Below are positions 44,425-53,836 of a DNA stretch of 64,000 bases, in pieces; the first letter of the stretch is position 1; each line of letters begins with the position of its first letter. Below the pieces are notes generated by a model. That model was given only the letters and a program-made list of their open reading frames with translations, was not told the DNA's origin and searched no databases. Origin of the DNA: an uncultured Nioella sp. (GTDB taxonomy: Bacteria; Pseudomonadota; Alphaproteobacteria; Rhodobacterales; Rhodobacteraceae); NCBI GenBank assembly GCA_947495575.1, contig CANLZL010000006.1, positions 62,001 to 126,000 on the forward strand. Direction: 5' to 3'. A program made the position numbers and the translations under genes.

Positions 44425-46089
44425 ATGTGCTTAGTTCATCTGATGGTAAGGGATGACAGCCTGATATTGACCCTTTCGGGGCACATGACCTTAACCGATG
44501 GGCATGAACGTCCCATCGAGGGTATCTCGCGCCGCGGCCAGGGCTTGCTGGCCTATCTCTCTCAGCAAACCAACATGCGTGCAGAACGTGGCCTGATCGC
44601 CGACCTTCTTTGGTCAGACCGGTCTGAACAACAGGCCCGCGCCTCTCTCAGGCAAGAGATTTCCGTTTTAAAACGCGCCTTGCCTGAAGGGTGCCTGAAC
44701 AGCAATCGGCAAGCTGTCTGGCTGGATACAGCCGCGGTTCAGATCAAAAAGGACGGTTCGGAAGAATTCTTGTTGGGTTTTGATCTGCCATCAGAAGGGT
44801 TCGAAGACTGGCTGCGAACCGTACGCATGCCGGCAGACCAGCCTAGGGAGGCCGATGCGGACACGTCCCAAATCTTTACTCGTCCCGCAGTTTTGCTTTT
44901 TGCATTCGAAACCCTGTCCAACGGTCCCGATGACCAGTTGATCGCCGCCGGTCTTGTCGACGATCTGCGCACCACCCTTTGTTATTGGCGATGGTTCCCG
45001 GTGATCGGACCGGAAGCCATTGGCTGGCGAACGGCAAAGGATGGCGACTTGCGTGATATCGCAGCCGAAGTTGAGGCTGCTTATGCGGTGACTGGGTCCA
45101 TTCGCTGTCTTGGAAACCGAGTACGGATCTCAGTCAACTTGATCGACACTGAAAACGGAAGGGTGCGATGGTCACAGCAATTCGATGGGACGTTTGACGA
45201 TATCTTCTCCTTTCAGGAAGAGGTTAGCCGCGCCATTGTTGGCCAACTGGAGCCACAGATCGCGCAGGCTGAGGCCACTCGTATCGCGCGTATGCGGCCC
45301 AGTTCCATCGGCCCCTGGCAATTGCTGGCACAAGCCGATGAGATCAATCGCAAGGGCGGCGAGGGGTATGGAACGCCCGAATCCAATCTCGAACAAAGAC
45401 GGCTGCTTGAAAAGGCAATCGAGATCGACCCTGATCTTTCGACGGCTTATGCTCGGATCGGGCGTGTGCAATTCCGTTTCGGATTACTTGGGTGGACCAA
45501 GGATATAGACGGAGTGCTTATGGACTCGCTGGCCAATTGCGAAAAGGCACTCGCGTTGGACCCTGATAATTGGGAGGGCCACGCCTATGCGGGTCTGGTC
45601 AATGTCTTTGGATTTCAGAAATACCAGGCCAGCCTGCTGAACGTGAACGAAGCCGTGCGCCTTAACCCATCGGCTGCCGTGGCCCAACATGCCTGTGGTT
45701 GCGCCAAGCAATGGTTAGGGCAGTTGGACGAAGCATTGGTCCACCAGGACCTGGTTTTTCGCCTGAACCCAACCTATCCCGGACGGGCGGCGATCTTTGG
45801 CGAAAACACGTCCGTTCATCTGTTTTTGGGAAATCGGGACGCCTCGCTGGCTTCTGCAGAGCGCCTGTTTTCCATTGCACCGGGCTATGCCCGCGGCCTG
45901 CAACGCTGTTTGGCGACATTCGGGTATTTTGATCAGATGGATCGCGCCACGCAAACTCTGAAAATGCTGCGCGAGATCCAACCGGATTTTGACGAGGCCT
46001 ATGTGCGTAAAACCTATCCCTATGCCAATCCGGACCACACCGAGTTGATGATTGACGGCATGCGCAAGGCCGGGGCGTTTGTCCGCTAA
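44425..46089 (+). CDS. winged-helix / TolB-like / TPR regulatory protein
   Basis: The 554-residue protein has three parts: an N-terminal SARP/OmpR-like DNA-binding region (residues about 10-95: [41 protein letters not shown]), a middle FlgO/TolB-like adenylate-cyclase-associated region (about 150-280, [41 protein letters not shown]) and C-terminal TPR repeats (about 310-540, [28 protein letters not shown]). The arrangement resembles transcription activators that sense proteins through TPRs. ATG 44425 is chosen; 44443 is an alternative. Target genes are unknown. Confidence 0.78.
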   Translation: MCLVHLMVRDDSLILTLSGHMTLTDGHERPIEGISRRGQGLLAYLSQQTNMRAERGLIADLLWSDRSEQQARASLRQEISVLKRALPEGCLNSNRQAVWLDTAAVQIKKDGSEEFLLGFDLPSEGFEDWLRTVRMPADQPREADADTSQIFTRPAVLLFAFETLSNGPDDQLIAAGLVDDLRTTLCYWRWFPVIGPEAIGWRTAKDGDLRDIAAEVEAAYAVTGSIRCLGNRVRISVNLIDTENGRVRWSQQFDGTFDDIFSFQEEVSRAIVGQLEPQIAQAEATRIARMRPSSIGPWQLLAQADEINRKGGEGYGTPESNLEQRRLLEKAIEIDPDLSTAYARIGRVQFRFGLLGWTKDIDGVLMDSLANCEKALALDPDNWEGHAYAGLVNVFGFQKYQASLLNVNEAVRLNPSAAVAQHACGCAKQWLGQLDEALVHQDLVFRLNPTYPGRAAIFGENTSVHLFLGNRDASLASAERLFSIAPGYARGLQRCLATFGYFDQMDRATQTLKMLREIQPDFDEAYVRKTYPYANPDHTELMIDGMRKAGAFVR

Positions 46090-46268
46090 TCCAGCTTGCG
46101 CGCCTCATCTTCCAGCATGATGGGAATGCCGTTGCGGATCGGAAAAGCCAAATGCGCCGCACGGCTGATCAGTTCTTGTGCTTCTGCATCATAGCTCAGC
46201 GGCGCGCGTGTGACCGGGCAGACCAATTCTTCGAGCATCTTTCGATCGCTTGGTATGACGTCACTCAT
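46086..46268 (-). CDS. Trm112-family small protein
   Basis: The 60-residue protein matches bacterial Trm112-like (YcaR) proteins: [44 protein letters not shown]. In other organisms such small zinc-ribbon-like proteins activate methyltransferases; the two-cysteine version here retains only one Cys in the motif CPVT, so zinc binding may be reduced. It is in a minus-strand pair whose start overlaps the upstream gene by 4 bp and whose end overlaps the convergent TPR regulator by 4 bp. Confidence 0.85.
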   Translation of the reverse strand: MSDVIPSDRKMLEELVCPVTRAPLSYDAEAQELISRAAHLAFPIRNGIPIMLEDEARKLD

Positions 46269-46909
46269 TGAATTACCTCATCTGCCGGGCCCGCCAGGGC
46301 CGTAAATTCCATCAAAGCGGACAGTGTTTCCCGCCGTTCGGTCAAACCTGAAGCTTCCAAAAGCGCCTGTTTCTCTTCTGGCTCAAATGGGCAAAGCATC
46401 GACAGCGAGTTGATCAACAGCTCATTATCTGCCTCTTTCAGGCTTTCCCAATCGGTCGAAAGGCCAGCAGCCTGAAAATACCGCGACAGCAAAGATAGAA
46501 AGATTTCACGATCAAAGCCCGGGTCTTCGTCGCTGTTGCCAAGATCGGCCTCAAACTCGTTCCACTGAACACCGGCTTTTATGTAGGGCGTAAAGCCCGA
46601 AATTTCGCGCTGCATTCGAAACCGGGAAACACCGCTGAGTGTGATCATATAGCGCCCGTCATCCGTTTCGGAAAACTGGGTGACCCGCCCGGCGCAACCG
46701 ATATCGTGTAGTTTCGGCGTTGTGTTTCCGCCAGTTTCCAACGGTTGCACCATTCCGATCAAACGGTGCGGCGTCTTCAACGTATCATCAAGCATCGCCA
46801 GATAGCGCGGCTCAAAAATATGAAGTGGCAACCGAGCGCGCGGCAATAACAGCGCGCCGGGAAGCGGAAAAAGCGGGATCGAGTCGGGCAGGTCGGCCAG
46901 ATGCATCAT
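46265..46909 (-). CDS. LON N-terminal domain protein (LonN, PUA-like)
   Basis: The 214-residue protein is a free-standing Lon N-terminal substrate-binding domain: [31 protein letters not shown] followed by a [13 protein letters not shown] strand and a helical C-terminus. No AAA+ or protease domain follows. Its function in alphaproteobacteria is not established. Co-transcribed with the Trm112-like gene (ATGA-type overlap at 46265-46268) and lies just downstream of the thioredoxin/TPR gene. Confidence 0.88.
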   Translation of the reverse strand: MMHLADLPDSIPLFPLPGALLLPRARLPLHIFEPRYLAMLDDTLKTPHRLIGMVQPLETGGNTTPKLHDIGCAGRVTQFSETDDGRYMITLSGVSRFRMQREISGFTPYIKAGVQWNEFEADLGNSDEDPGFDREIFLSLLSRYFQAAGLSTDWESLKEADNELLINSLSMLCPFEPEEKQALLEASGLTERRETLSALMEFTALAGPADEVIQ

Positions 46910-46936
46910 GCTTTATTATGTATGCTGTTCACCCTA

Positions 46937-47857
46937 TCAGGCAAATAGCATCGAACTAAGCTTGCGACGCCCGTTCAAAGCGACAGGATCATTTGGCTTA
47001 AGAGCTTCAAAAATCGTGAAAAGTTGTGTCTTGGCGGCGGCCTCGTTCCAGTCACGATCACGACGGAAAAGCTCCAGCAATTCAGCAATGGCGTCTTCGA
47101 CATCGCCATTGGCATGCAAGGCCAGCGCGAAATCGAACCGGGCCTGATGGTTGTCTGGATCAGCTTGGACTGCGGCTGACAAATCGCCCAATGGGCCAGC
47201 GGATTGGGCCTGCTTGGCCAGTTCAACCTGCGCACGGGCGGCTTCAATCTCAGGCGCGGCGGCAATAGCCTCCGGCACATTTGCCAACATGGCCTCTGCC
47301 TGTTCAACTTGCTCGATGGCCAGATAAGAGCGGATTAGCCCGCCAGAAGCCGCAGCGTTTTCCGGATCTTCCTCCAGAATGGCTGCAAATGTCTGTGCCG
47401 CATCCGCAGCGGCACCTTCAGCAAGCATTTCCTCGGCGGCGGCTACTGCATCCGCCAATCCGCCATCCCCGCCGAGGCTGGCCAATTTATCAATAAACGC
47501 ATTCAGTTCCGAGGCAGGGACCGCGCCTTGGAACATATCAACGGGGCGCCCGTCCCAGAACCCGACAACGGTGGGGATGGATTGCAGCGGCAGACCCTGT
47601 TGCGCCAGAGCCTGCGCTAGGCGTTGGTTCTGATCGACATCCACCTTGACCATTTTCACTTTGCCACCAGCTTTGGTGACGGCCTCTTCCAGCATCGGGC
47701 CAAGCGTCTTGCAGGGACCACACCAAGTGGCCCAGAAATCAACAATTACCGGAACCTCTTTACTGGCTTCGATCACGTCAGCCATAAAGGTTTCTTCGGT
47801 TGCGTCTTTGATCAGGTCGCCGGCAGGCGCAGCGCCGTTTGCATTAAGTTCGAGCAT
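46937..47857 (-). CDS. ybbN: thioredoxin/TPR co-chaperone (YbbN/CnoX type)
   Basis: The 306-residue protein has an N-terminal thioredoxin domain with active site WCGPC (Cys 46 and 49) and a cis-Pro IPTVVGFWDG, followed by TPR-like helices (about 120-300, with AFAAILEEDPENA and RFDFALALHANGD). E. coli CnoX has lost one active-site cysteine, whereas this one retains CxxC and so may act as an oxidoreductase and a holdase that delivers clients to chaperones. It is divergent from the GDSL hydrolase gene. No signal peptide. Confidence 0.9.
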   Translation of the reverse strand: MLELNANGAAPAGDLIKDATEETFMADVIEASKEVPVIVDFWATWCGPCKTLGPMLEEAVTKAGGKVKMVKVDVDQNQRLAQALAQQGLPLQSIPTVVGFWDGRPVDMFQGAVPASELNAFIDKLASLGGDGGLADAVAAAEEMLAEGAAADAAQTFAAILEEDPENAAASGGLIRSYLAIEQVEQAEAMLANVPEAIAAAPEIEAARAQVELAKQAQSAGPLGDLSAAVQADPDNHQARFDFALALHANGDVEDAIAELLELFRRDRDWNEAAAKTQLFTIFEALKPNDPVALNGRRKLSSMLFA

Positions 47858-48000
47858 CTTGGCCCCCTTCGAATTTGTCCCGTCCTATATGGGGCGACGG
47901 GCACGAAAGGCCAAGGGGGCAAAATGGAACATATCCGGGCTTTGACGCGTCATGGCCAAACCCCTAGGGTTTCGCAAACGCCCAGACGAAAGACCGGATT

Positions 48001-48636
48001 ATGCCCACCTTACTGACCTTCGGTGACAGCAACACACATGGGACCAAACCGATTGTGACGCCGGGTGACATGCATCGGTTCGGGGCAGACACCCGTTGGC
48101 CAACAATGGCAAAGGCCGCGCTCGGACCCGATTGGGAACTGGTGGAAGAGGGTCTGCCAGGCCGCACAACCCAATTTTGCGACCCCGTTATGGGTGATGA
48201 GATGGACGGGAAAATGGGCCTGAAGATCGCGTTGAAAAGCCACGGACCAATTGATGTGCTGACCATCATGCTGGGCACCAATGACCTGAAAACGCGCTTT
48301 GCCCCAACACCGCATCTGATCTGTGGCGGGATTGCCGGACTTCTTGATATTGCCCTTTCGGCAGAGATGCAGGACCGGCACAATGGGTTTGAAATTCTGG
48401 TGATCTGCCCTCCGCCAATCCTTGAGCAAGGTCCGATTGCAGATCAGTTTTTTGGCGGTTGCGCAGTGTCCGAAGCTCTAACGCACCCCATGGCGCAATT
48501 GGCCGGACATCGTCGTGTGGGCTTTCTCAATTCCGGCGATCATATCTCGGTCAGCCCCCAAGATGGGATCCATTGGGAGGCCGAGAGCCACATGGCCTTT
48601 GGCCCCGTCGTCGCAGGGGCCGTTGCCACACTTTGA
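48001..48636 (+). CDS. SGNH/GDSL hydrolase family protein
   Basis: The 211-residue cytoplasmic-type esterase/lipase has the SGNH blocks: GDSN at residues 8-11 with catalytic Ser 10, GLPGRTT, LGTNDLK and a C-terminal DGIHW with Asp 188 and His 191. Members hydrolyse esters, including acetylated sugars. It lies between divergent ybbN-like and convergent xthA genes. No signal peptide is visible. The substrate is unknown. Confidence 0.92.
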   Translation: MPTLLTFGDSNTHGTKPIVTPGDMHRFGADTRWPTMAKAALGPDWELVEEGLPGRTTQFCDPVMGDEMDGKMGLKIALKSHGPIDVLTIMLGTNDLKTRFAPTPHLICGGIAGLLDIALSAEMQDRHNGFEILVICPPPILEQGPIADQFFGGCAVSEALTHPMAQLAGHRRVGFLNSGDHISVSPQDGIHWEAESHMAFGPVVAGAVATL

Positions 48637-49425
48637 TCAGAGGTCAAATGTCGCGAATACCGGCGCGTGATCTGACGGTTTTTCCCACCCACGCACATCG
48701 CGCAGCACCCGGCTGGAATGGGCCGAGTTCGAAATATCAGGCGTGGCCCAGACGTGATCCAACCGACGGCCCTTATCAGCCGCATCCCAATCTCGGGCAC
48801 GGTAAGACCACCAACTATAAAGCAACCCCTCTGGGATATCCTGACGGGTGATATCTACCCAATTTCCGGCGTCCATAGTCTCGGCCATATGCTCCACCTC
48901 GATGGGTGTGTGGCTGACCACTTTTAGCAATTGTTTATGCGACCAGACATCGTCTTCGCGCGGTGCAATGTTCAAATCACCAACCAAAATTGACTTTTGC
49001 GGAGCCTCTGCATGGGCCCAATCGCGCATGTCAGTGAGGTAGTCCAATTTCTGACCGAACTTCTCGTTCACCTCACGGTCGGCCACATCTCCGCCAGCCG
49101 GAACATAGAAGTTATGAACCGTTACACCGTTTTCCAGACGTCCGGCGATATGGCGGGCGTGACCCAGATTGGCGAAGTCGAAGCACCCGGCCTCTTCCAT
49201 CGGAATTTTTGAGAAAATCGCGACGCCATTATACCCTTTCTGGCCGCTGGCAACCATGTGGGCGTAACCGAGGTTCTGAAAGATCTCGACGGGGATCTTG
49301 TCGACCGGCGATTTGCACTCTTGCAGGCACAGAACATCCGGCCCCTCTTCACGCATCAATTTGGCCACCAATTCGGCGCGCAGGCGGACAGAGTTGATAT
49401 TCCATGTGGCAAGCGTGAAAGGCAT
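48637..49425 (-). CDS. xthA: exodeoxyribonuclease III (AP endonuclease)
   Basis: The 262-residue enzyme belongs to the exo III/Endonuclease-exonuclease-phosphatase fold: LATWNINSVRLR, DVLCLQECKSP, KGYNGVAIFSK, NFYVPAGGDV, VGDLNIAPREDDVW, and RRLDHVWATPDI with the terminal PSDHAPV. It removes 3' blocks and cuts at abasic sites in base excision repair. Length is typical. ATG 49425 gives MPFTLATWNIN. It is convergent with the GDSL gene and upstream of nothing recognisable in the same operon. Confidence 0.96.
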   Translation of the reverse strand: MPFTLATWNINSVRLRAELVAKLMREEGPDVLCLQECKSPVDKIPVEIFQNLGYAHMVASGQKGYNGVAIFSKIPMEEAGCFDFANLGHARHIAGRLENGVTVHNFYVPAGGDVADREVNEKFGQKLDYLTDMRDWAHAEAPQKSILVGDLNIAPREDDVWSHKQLLKVVSHTPIEVEHMAETMDAGNWVDITRQDIPEGLLYSWWSYRARDWDAADKGRRLDHVWATPDISNSAHSSRVLRDVRGWEKPSDHAPVFATFDL

Positions 49426-49443
49426 AAAGACAGGTCCTGTAAA

Positions 49444-50421
49444 TTAGCGCGTTTCAGAAGTGATAGACCGGATGGTTTCAAAGAGCACCTCTTGAAATGC
49501 GCCTGGGTTTTCCAATTGCGGAATATGGCCCACTTCTGCGATTTCGATCAGCGTTGCGTCAGGGGTCAAAGCCACCAAAGCACGGCCCTGATCTATGGGC
49601 GTCACGGTATCTTCGGCCCCCCAGATATAGGCAACCGGGATTGACAAATCGCCATAAGCCTCTGCCTGTGTGCTTAACGCGTCTTGCGGTGGCACCAGCA
49701 GGGATGGAACCCAATCCGAATAGGCGGCCGTTGTGCCCGAACGACGCATGGGTTGGCGCAATAGATCGGCCACTTCTGGTGTTGCGGCGGCATCAATATG
49801 GATCATGGAACGCAACATCGCCCGCATTGCCAACGGGTTGGTGACCGACAGAGAAACCGCCGTCTCACGGAAAAGATTTGGCCGCAATGGTAAGGGCATT
49901 GCGCCACCCGTTTCATGACTGCCAAGCCCAAGCGCGCCGTCAACAACAACCAGAGCAGAAACATGCTGCGGGTAACGCATCGCCGCTTCAACCATGGCTC
50001 CTGCACCAAAAGAATGTGCGATTACAATGGGATCAATGTCCAGTGCCCGGATCAGGGCAACAGCCCGAAGGGCCTGCGTGACCCTGCTATATTCTGCGCT
50101 GTCAGTCCGTTCCGAGTAACCAAAGGGCGGCATGTCAAAGGCGATGGCTCGATAGCCCTCGGCGGCTGCGGCCTCAAGTGTTGGTCGCCACAAGCCAGAC
50201 CACGCGGCCGTTCCGTGGGCAAATAGCAGGACCGGGCCATTCTCAGGGCCGTATTCCAGCAGAAAAATCTGCCCCATCCGGGTGTCGATCAAACGCCCTT
50301 CATTGGGCAGGGCCTCTGTCATACTCTCGGATTCACGCAGCATCGCGGCCATGCGAAACCCGGCAGGCACCGCAACAAACACCACCAAGAACCCGACAAT
50401 TAATCGTTTCAACCAAGTCAT
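49444..50421 (-). CDS. alpha/beta hydrolase with N-terminal membrane anchor
   Basis: The 325-residue protein has an N-terminal hydrophobic segment (WLKRLIVGFLVVFVAVPAG) that could anchor it, then an alpha/beta hydrolase core: LLFAHGTAAWSG, the nucleophile elbow IAHSFGAGAM with Ser 137, a late VAYIWGAEDTVTP with the acidic residue, and EVGHIPQLE with the catalytic His. It probably hydrolyses an ester or thioester in or near the membrane. ATG 50421 is chosen; the longer frame overlaps the divergent MFS gene. Confidence 0.9.
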   Translation of the reverse strand: MTWLKRLIVGFLVVFVAVPAGFRMAAMLRESESMTEALPNEGRLIDTRMGQIFLLEYGPENGPVLLFAHGTAAWSGLWRPTLEAAAAEGYRAIAFDMPPFGYSERTDSAEYSRVTQALRAVALIRALDIDPIVIAHSFGAGAMVEAAMRYPQHVSALVVVDGALGLGSHETGGAMPLPLRPNLFRETAVSLSVTNPLAMRAMLRSMIHIDAAATPEVADLLRQPMRRSGTTAAYSDWVPSLLVPPQDALSTQAEAYGDLSIPVAYIWGAEDTVTPIDQGRALVALTPDATLIEIAEVGHIPQLENPGAFQEVLFETIRSITSETR

Positions 50422-50508
50422 AGCGCCGAGATTAACGTCATCGTGCCGGGGTACAACCCGAAGTCTGCGCCTCTTGCATTTCGCAGCATAGACACCCACG
50501 GTCTCTGA

Positions 50509-51771
50509 ATGAATTCAGTTCTTTTACGCCGTAACCGAAATTTCCGTCTGCTCTTTTCCGGGGCCGCGGCCGCCAATCTTGGCGACGGAATTGCCGCGTT
50601 GGCATTGCCGTGGCTGGCCACCATGATCAGCCGCGACCCGGTCCATATCGCGCTGGTCGCCTTTGCCACCCGCTTGCCGTGGTTCGTGCTGTCATTGCCA
50701 GTTGGTGTGCTGACCGACCGGGCTGACAGGCAGGCTCTTATGGTCTGGGCCGATCTTCTGCGCCTTATCCTGTCCTTCGGAATAGTCGGCCTGATTTTTG
50801 CCGGGCCTGCCCTGCCGCTTTCAAATGACGAGGCTGGCGTGACACAGCTGATCCTTATGATCTCAGCTCTGGCCTTTGCGCTAGGCGCGGCAGAGGTGGT
50901 GCGCGACAACGCTGCGCAAACTTGCCTGCCCATGCTTGTCGACCCGGATGATCTGGAACAGGCCAATGGTCAGATCTGGAGTGTGGAGCAAATCATGGGC
51001 CAGTTTATCGGCCCGCCCGTTGCTGGCCTGTTGATCGCGCTGGCTGTTCCTCTGCCCTTCAGCTTCAATGCATTGGCCTTTGGGTTGGCCGCATTCGCCG
51101 TCTGGTCGATCACCTTTCCGGCGCGCAAACTGCGGGCCGTTCCGGCGGGGGTCTGGGCGGAATTCCTAAGCGGGGTTCGTTGGATTTTGGCTCATGGAAC
51201 CATCCTGCAATTGGCCATCATGTTGGGGGTGATGAATGCGCTCCATATGGCGACGCTGACCATCCTGGTTCTGTTCTCTCAAGAAGTTCTGGGTCTTGGT
51301 GCATTCGGCCACGGCGCTTCGCTGACGATGGGTGCGATTGGTGGGGTCTTGGGCGGGCTTCTCTGTCCCGCGCTTTCCAAGAAACTTGGACAGCGACGCA
51401 GCTTGTTTCTGGCGCTGGCCATAATGCCAACGACCTTTCTGCTGATCTATTTCGCAGATTCGGTCTATATTGTCGGCGCCGCCCTGCTGGTCGAGATGAT
51501 GGCTGGCGTTCTATGGAACGTCGTCACCGTCAGCTATCGCCAGCGTGTTATCCCAGAGGATATTCTAGGGCGTGTAAACTCATTCTATCGGTTCTTTGGT
51601 TGGGGCATGATGCCCCTTGGCGCGCTTGCAGGCGGGCTGATCGTCACTCTGTTGGAACCGGCCGCGGGGCGAGAGGCCGCTTTGCGAGCTCCATTCCTGA
51701 TTGCCGGGATTTCGATGGCCCTGATATGGCTCTACAGCCTCATGTTCCTGCGTCTGGGAAAGGGATCATAA
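50509..51771 (+). CDS. MFS transporter (major facilitator superfamily)
   Basis: The 420-residue inner-membrane protein has about 12 hydrophobic segments and MFS landmarks such as GVLTDRADRQALM between TM2 and TM3 and a matching loop near the second half (SKKLGQRRSL). The sequence resembles MFS exporters of the enterobactin-S-like group (AAALGLAG-type N-terminus FRLLFSGAAAANLGDGIAALALPWLATM). The exported compound is unknown. It is divergent from the alpha/beta hydrolase and ends before a minus-strand terminator. Confidence 0.9.
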   Translation: MNSVLLRRNRNFRLLFSGAAAANLGDGIAALALPWLATMISRDPVHIALVAFATRLPWFVLSLPVGVLTDRADRQALMVWADLLRLILSFGIVGLIFAGPALPLSNDEAGVTQLILMISALAFALGAAEVVRDNAAQTCLPMLVDPDDLEQANGQIWSVEQIMGQFIGPPVAGLLIALAVPLPFSFNALAFGLAAFAVWSITFPARKLRAVPAGVWAEFLSGVRWILAHGTILQLAIMLGVMNALHMATLTILVLFSQEVLGLGAFGHGASLTMGAIGGVLGGLLCPALSKKLGQRRSLFLALAIMPTTFLLIYFADSVYIVGAALLVEMMAGVLWNVVTVSYRQRVIPEDILGRVNSFYRFFGWGMMPLGALAGGLIVTLLEPAAGREAALRAPFLIAGISMALIWLYSLMFLRLGKGS

Positions 51772-51776
51772 GCACC

Positions 51777-51814
51777 AAAAAAAATGGCCCGGATCACGAA
51801 GTGAGAGCCGGGCC
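51777..51814 (-). terminator. rho-independent terminator of the response-regulator gene
   Basis: Arms GGCCCGG (51786-51792) and CCGGGCC (51808-51814) form a 7-bp GC stem; on the minus strand it is followed by an 8-T tract (51784-51777). It lies about 80 bp downstream of the response regulator stop, in the right orientation. Confidence 0.75.
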
Positions 51815-51895
51815 AGTCCAACAGGGAGGTAATAACTTTACCATACGTCAACCATGAGTCCCTTGAGACTCAAATGTCAACATTTTGTACAATTT

Positions 51896-52582
51896 TCATG
51901 CCATGAGGCGATATCCGCCGCTTTCTGTGACCAAAAGGCGAGCATTTGAGGGGTCTGGCTCGATCTTTTGACGCAGTCGATAGATATGTGTTTCCAACGT
52001 ATGCGTTGTAACACCGGCGTTGTATCCCCACACTTCATGTAGCAGAACATCCCGGGCCACCACGCCGTCCTGAGCGCGGTAGAGGAATTTGAGGATATTG
52101 GTCTCTTTCTCGGTCAAACGCACTTTGCGTTCGTCCTCGGTTTCCAACATCTTCATCGCGGGTTTGAATGTGTATGGCCCCAACTGGAACACAGCATCCT
52201 CGGACTGTTCGTGCTGGCGCAATTGCGCGCGGATACGCGCCAAGAGGACCGGGAATTTGAAGGGTTTCGACACATAATCATTCGCGCCTGCATCCAGGCC
52301 CAGAATGGTGTCGGCATCGGTGTCGTGGCCGGTTAGCATCAGGATCGGACATTTAATGCCCTGCTTGCGCATCAGGCGGCACAGTTCGCGCCCATCCGTA
52401 TCCGGAAGGCCAACATCAAGAATGACGAGGTCGTAAATCGCCTCTTTCGCTTTTTCGAGGCCATCGGCCCCGTTGCCGGCTTCAAAAACATCGAACTCTT
52501 CGGTCATGACCAACTGTTCGGCCAGGGCCTCGCGTAGGTCTTCTTCGTCATCCACCAATAGGATTTTTCGTAAGTTGGCCAT
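51896..52582 (-). CDS. OmpR-family response regulator (CenR-like)
   Basis: The 228-residue protein has an N-terminal receiver (LLVDDEEDLREAL with Asp 11/12, phospho-acceptor Asp 56 in VILDVGLPDTDGRE, Lys near 104 in VSKPFKF) and a C-terminal winged helix (KVRLTEKETNILKFLYRA, HEVWGYNAGVTTHTLETHIYRLRQKIE). The effector region and LRQHEQSEDAVF linker resemble CenR, the essential envelope regulator of alphaproteobacteria; that is my inference, not CtrA. The cognate kinase is not in the window. A 7-bp GC terminator follows. Confidence 0.88.
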   Translation of the reverse strand: MANLRKILLVDDEEDLREALAEQLVMTEEFDVFEAGNGADGLEKAKEAIYDLVILDVGLPDTDGRELCRLMRKQGIKCPILMLTGHDTDADTILGLDAGANDYVSKPFKFPVLLARIRAQLRQHEQSEDAVFQLGPYTFKPAMKMLETEDERKVRLTEKETNILKFLYRAQDGVVARDVLLHEVWGYNAGVTTHTLETHIYRLRQKIEPDPSNARLLVTESGGYRLMA

Positions 52583-52750
52583 CGAAGGCTCCTTTAACTC
52601 TCGTGTCTGAATGACAGATGTCCTTCGAACACATCTCTGACAACCCCACCGAAAAAAACCTCACGCAGGCGTGTCAGTGTGGGAGCAATTGTTTCAATCC
52701 GTGTCACAGATGGCTAAATGGGTGTCAGACCTAATTCACCCGAGGGCCTT

Positions 52751-53836
52751 ATGCCGCTTTTGCCAACCCCATCTGAACTGGCCGCGCGCGCCCGCGCTGA
52801 TTTGCGCGTTGGACTGCCTGTCGTCATTGGCGACGGCCCAGGCGTGGCAATTTTGGCGGCGGAAACACTGACAACAGCGCGGCTGGACGCCATCAGGTCC
52901 ATCGGCGCAACGGTGCTGGCAATCACAGACAGACGGGCAAGCACGCTCAAGGCGCGGGCCTATGACGGCGATCTTGCGCGCATCACCCTGCCATCTGACG
53001 CTGATGCCAGATGGGTACGGGCGGTTGCTGACCCGGCCGGCGACCTGCACAATCCTATGAAGGGACCGCTGGTTGCGAACCGGGGGGGTGAAGCTGCCTT
53101 GCATCGGCTGGCCATTGCCCTTGTGAAATCTGCGCAGCTTTTACCTGCAGCCTTGGTTGTCGATATCCCGAACGCGGCACAATTCGCATCCGAGCATCAC
53201 CTGACACGCCTTTCGCCAGAGGCCACCCATCATGATCTGGTGATCCATCACACTCTAAATCCTGTCGCGGCCGCGCGGTTGCCAATGGAGGCCAGCGAGG
53301 CCGGGCGATTACATATCTTCAGGCCCGACAATGGCGGGACCGAACATTACGCGATTGAAATCGGCCGACCTGACAGGGGCCAACCCGTACTGACCCGCCT
53401 GCATTCTGCTTGTTTCACCGGTGACGTTCTGGGATCGCTGAAATGCGATTGCGGTCCACAGCTGCGCACAGCATTGGCTGAAATGGGCAAGGCCGGTGCA
53501 GGGGTTTTGCTATATCTCAACCAGGAAGGGCGCGGAATTGGCCTCGCCAACAAAATGCGGGCCTATTCTTTGCAGGATCAGGGGTTCGACACGGTCGAGG
53601 CCAACCACAGACTTGGTTTCGAAGATGATGAGCGCGATTTCCGGCTTGGCGCCGATATTCTTCGTCGCATGGGCTTTGACGCGGTTCGCCTGATGACCAA
53701 CAACCCGCGCAAAGTTGCGATGATGGAGGGCGAAGGCGTCTCGGTTGTGGAACGCGTGCCGCTCATTACCGGAACCAACCGACACAACGCGCATTACCTT
53801 GATGTCAAAGCCAAGAAATCAGGCCATTTGTTATGA
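52751..53836 (+). CDS. ribA: GTP cyclohydrolase II, with non-catalytic RibB-like N-terminal domain
   Basis: The 361-residue protein opens riboflavin synthesis by converting GTP to a pyrimidine, formate and pyrophosphate. The C-terminal 190 residues show the zinc motif HSACFTGDVLGSLKCDCGPQL and the LYLNQEGRGIGLANK and YDTVEANHRLG-like (FDTVEANHRLGF) motifs. The N-terminal 165 residues look like a RibB (DHBP synthase) domain lacking its acidic catalytic motif (DDxxREnE is absent), as in many alphaproteobacterial RibA. ATG 52751 is preceded by an AGGGCC stretch. The stop overlaps the next gene start (ATGA). Confidence 0.92.
   Translation: MPLLPTPSELAARARADLRVGLPVVIGDGPGVAILAAETLTTARLDAIRSIGATVLAITDRRASTLKARAYDGDLARITLPSDADARWVRAVADPAGDLHNPMKGPLVANRGGEAALHRLAIALVKSAQLLPAALVVDIPNAAQFASEHHLTRLSPEATHHDLVIHHTLNPVAAARLPMEASEAGRLHIFRPDNGGTEHYAIEIGRPDRGQPVLTRLHSACFTGDVLGSLKCDCGPQLRTALAEMGKAGAGVLLYLNQEGRGIGLANKMRAYSLQDQGFDTVEANHRLGFEDDERDFRLGADILRRMGFDAVRLMTNNPRKVAMMEGEGVSVVERVPLITGTNRHNAHYLDVKAKKSGHLL

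Noticed and set aside
51896-52582. CtrA as identity of the response regulator
   Set aside because: The receiver N-terminus and effector-domain sequence do not match the CtrA start; it resembles CenR-like regulators instead.
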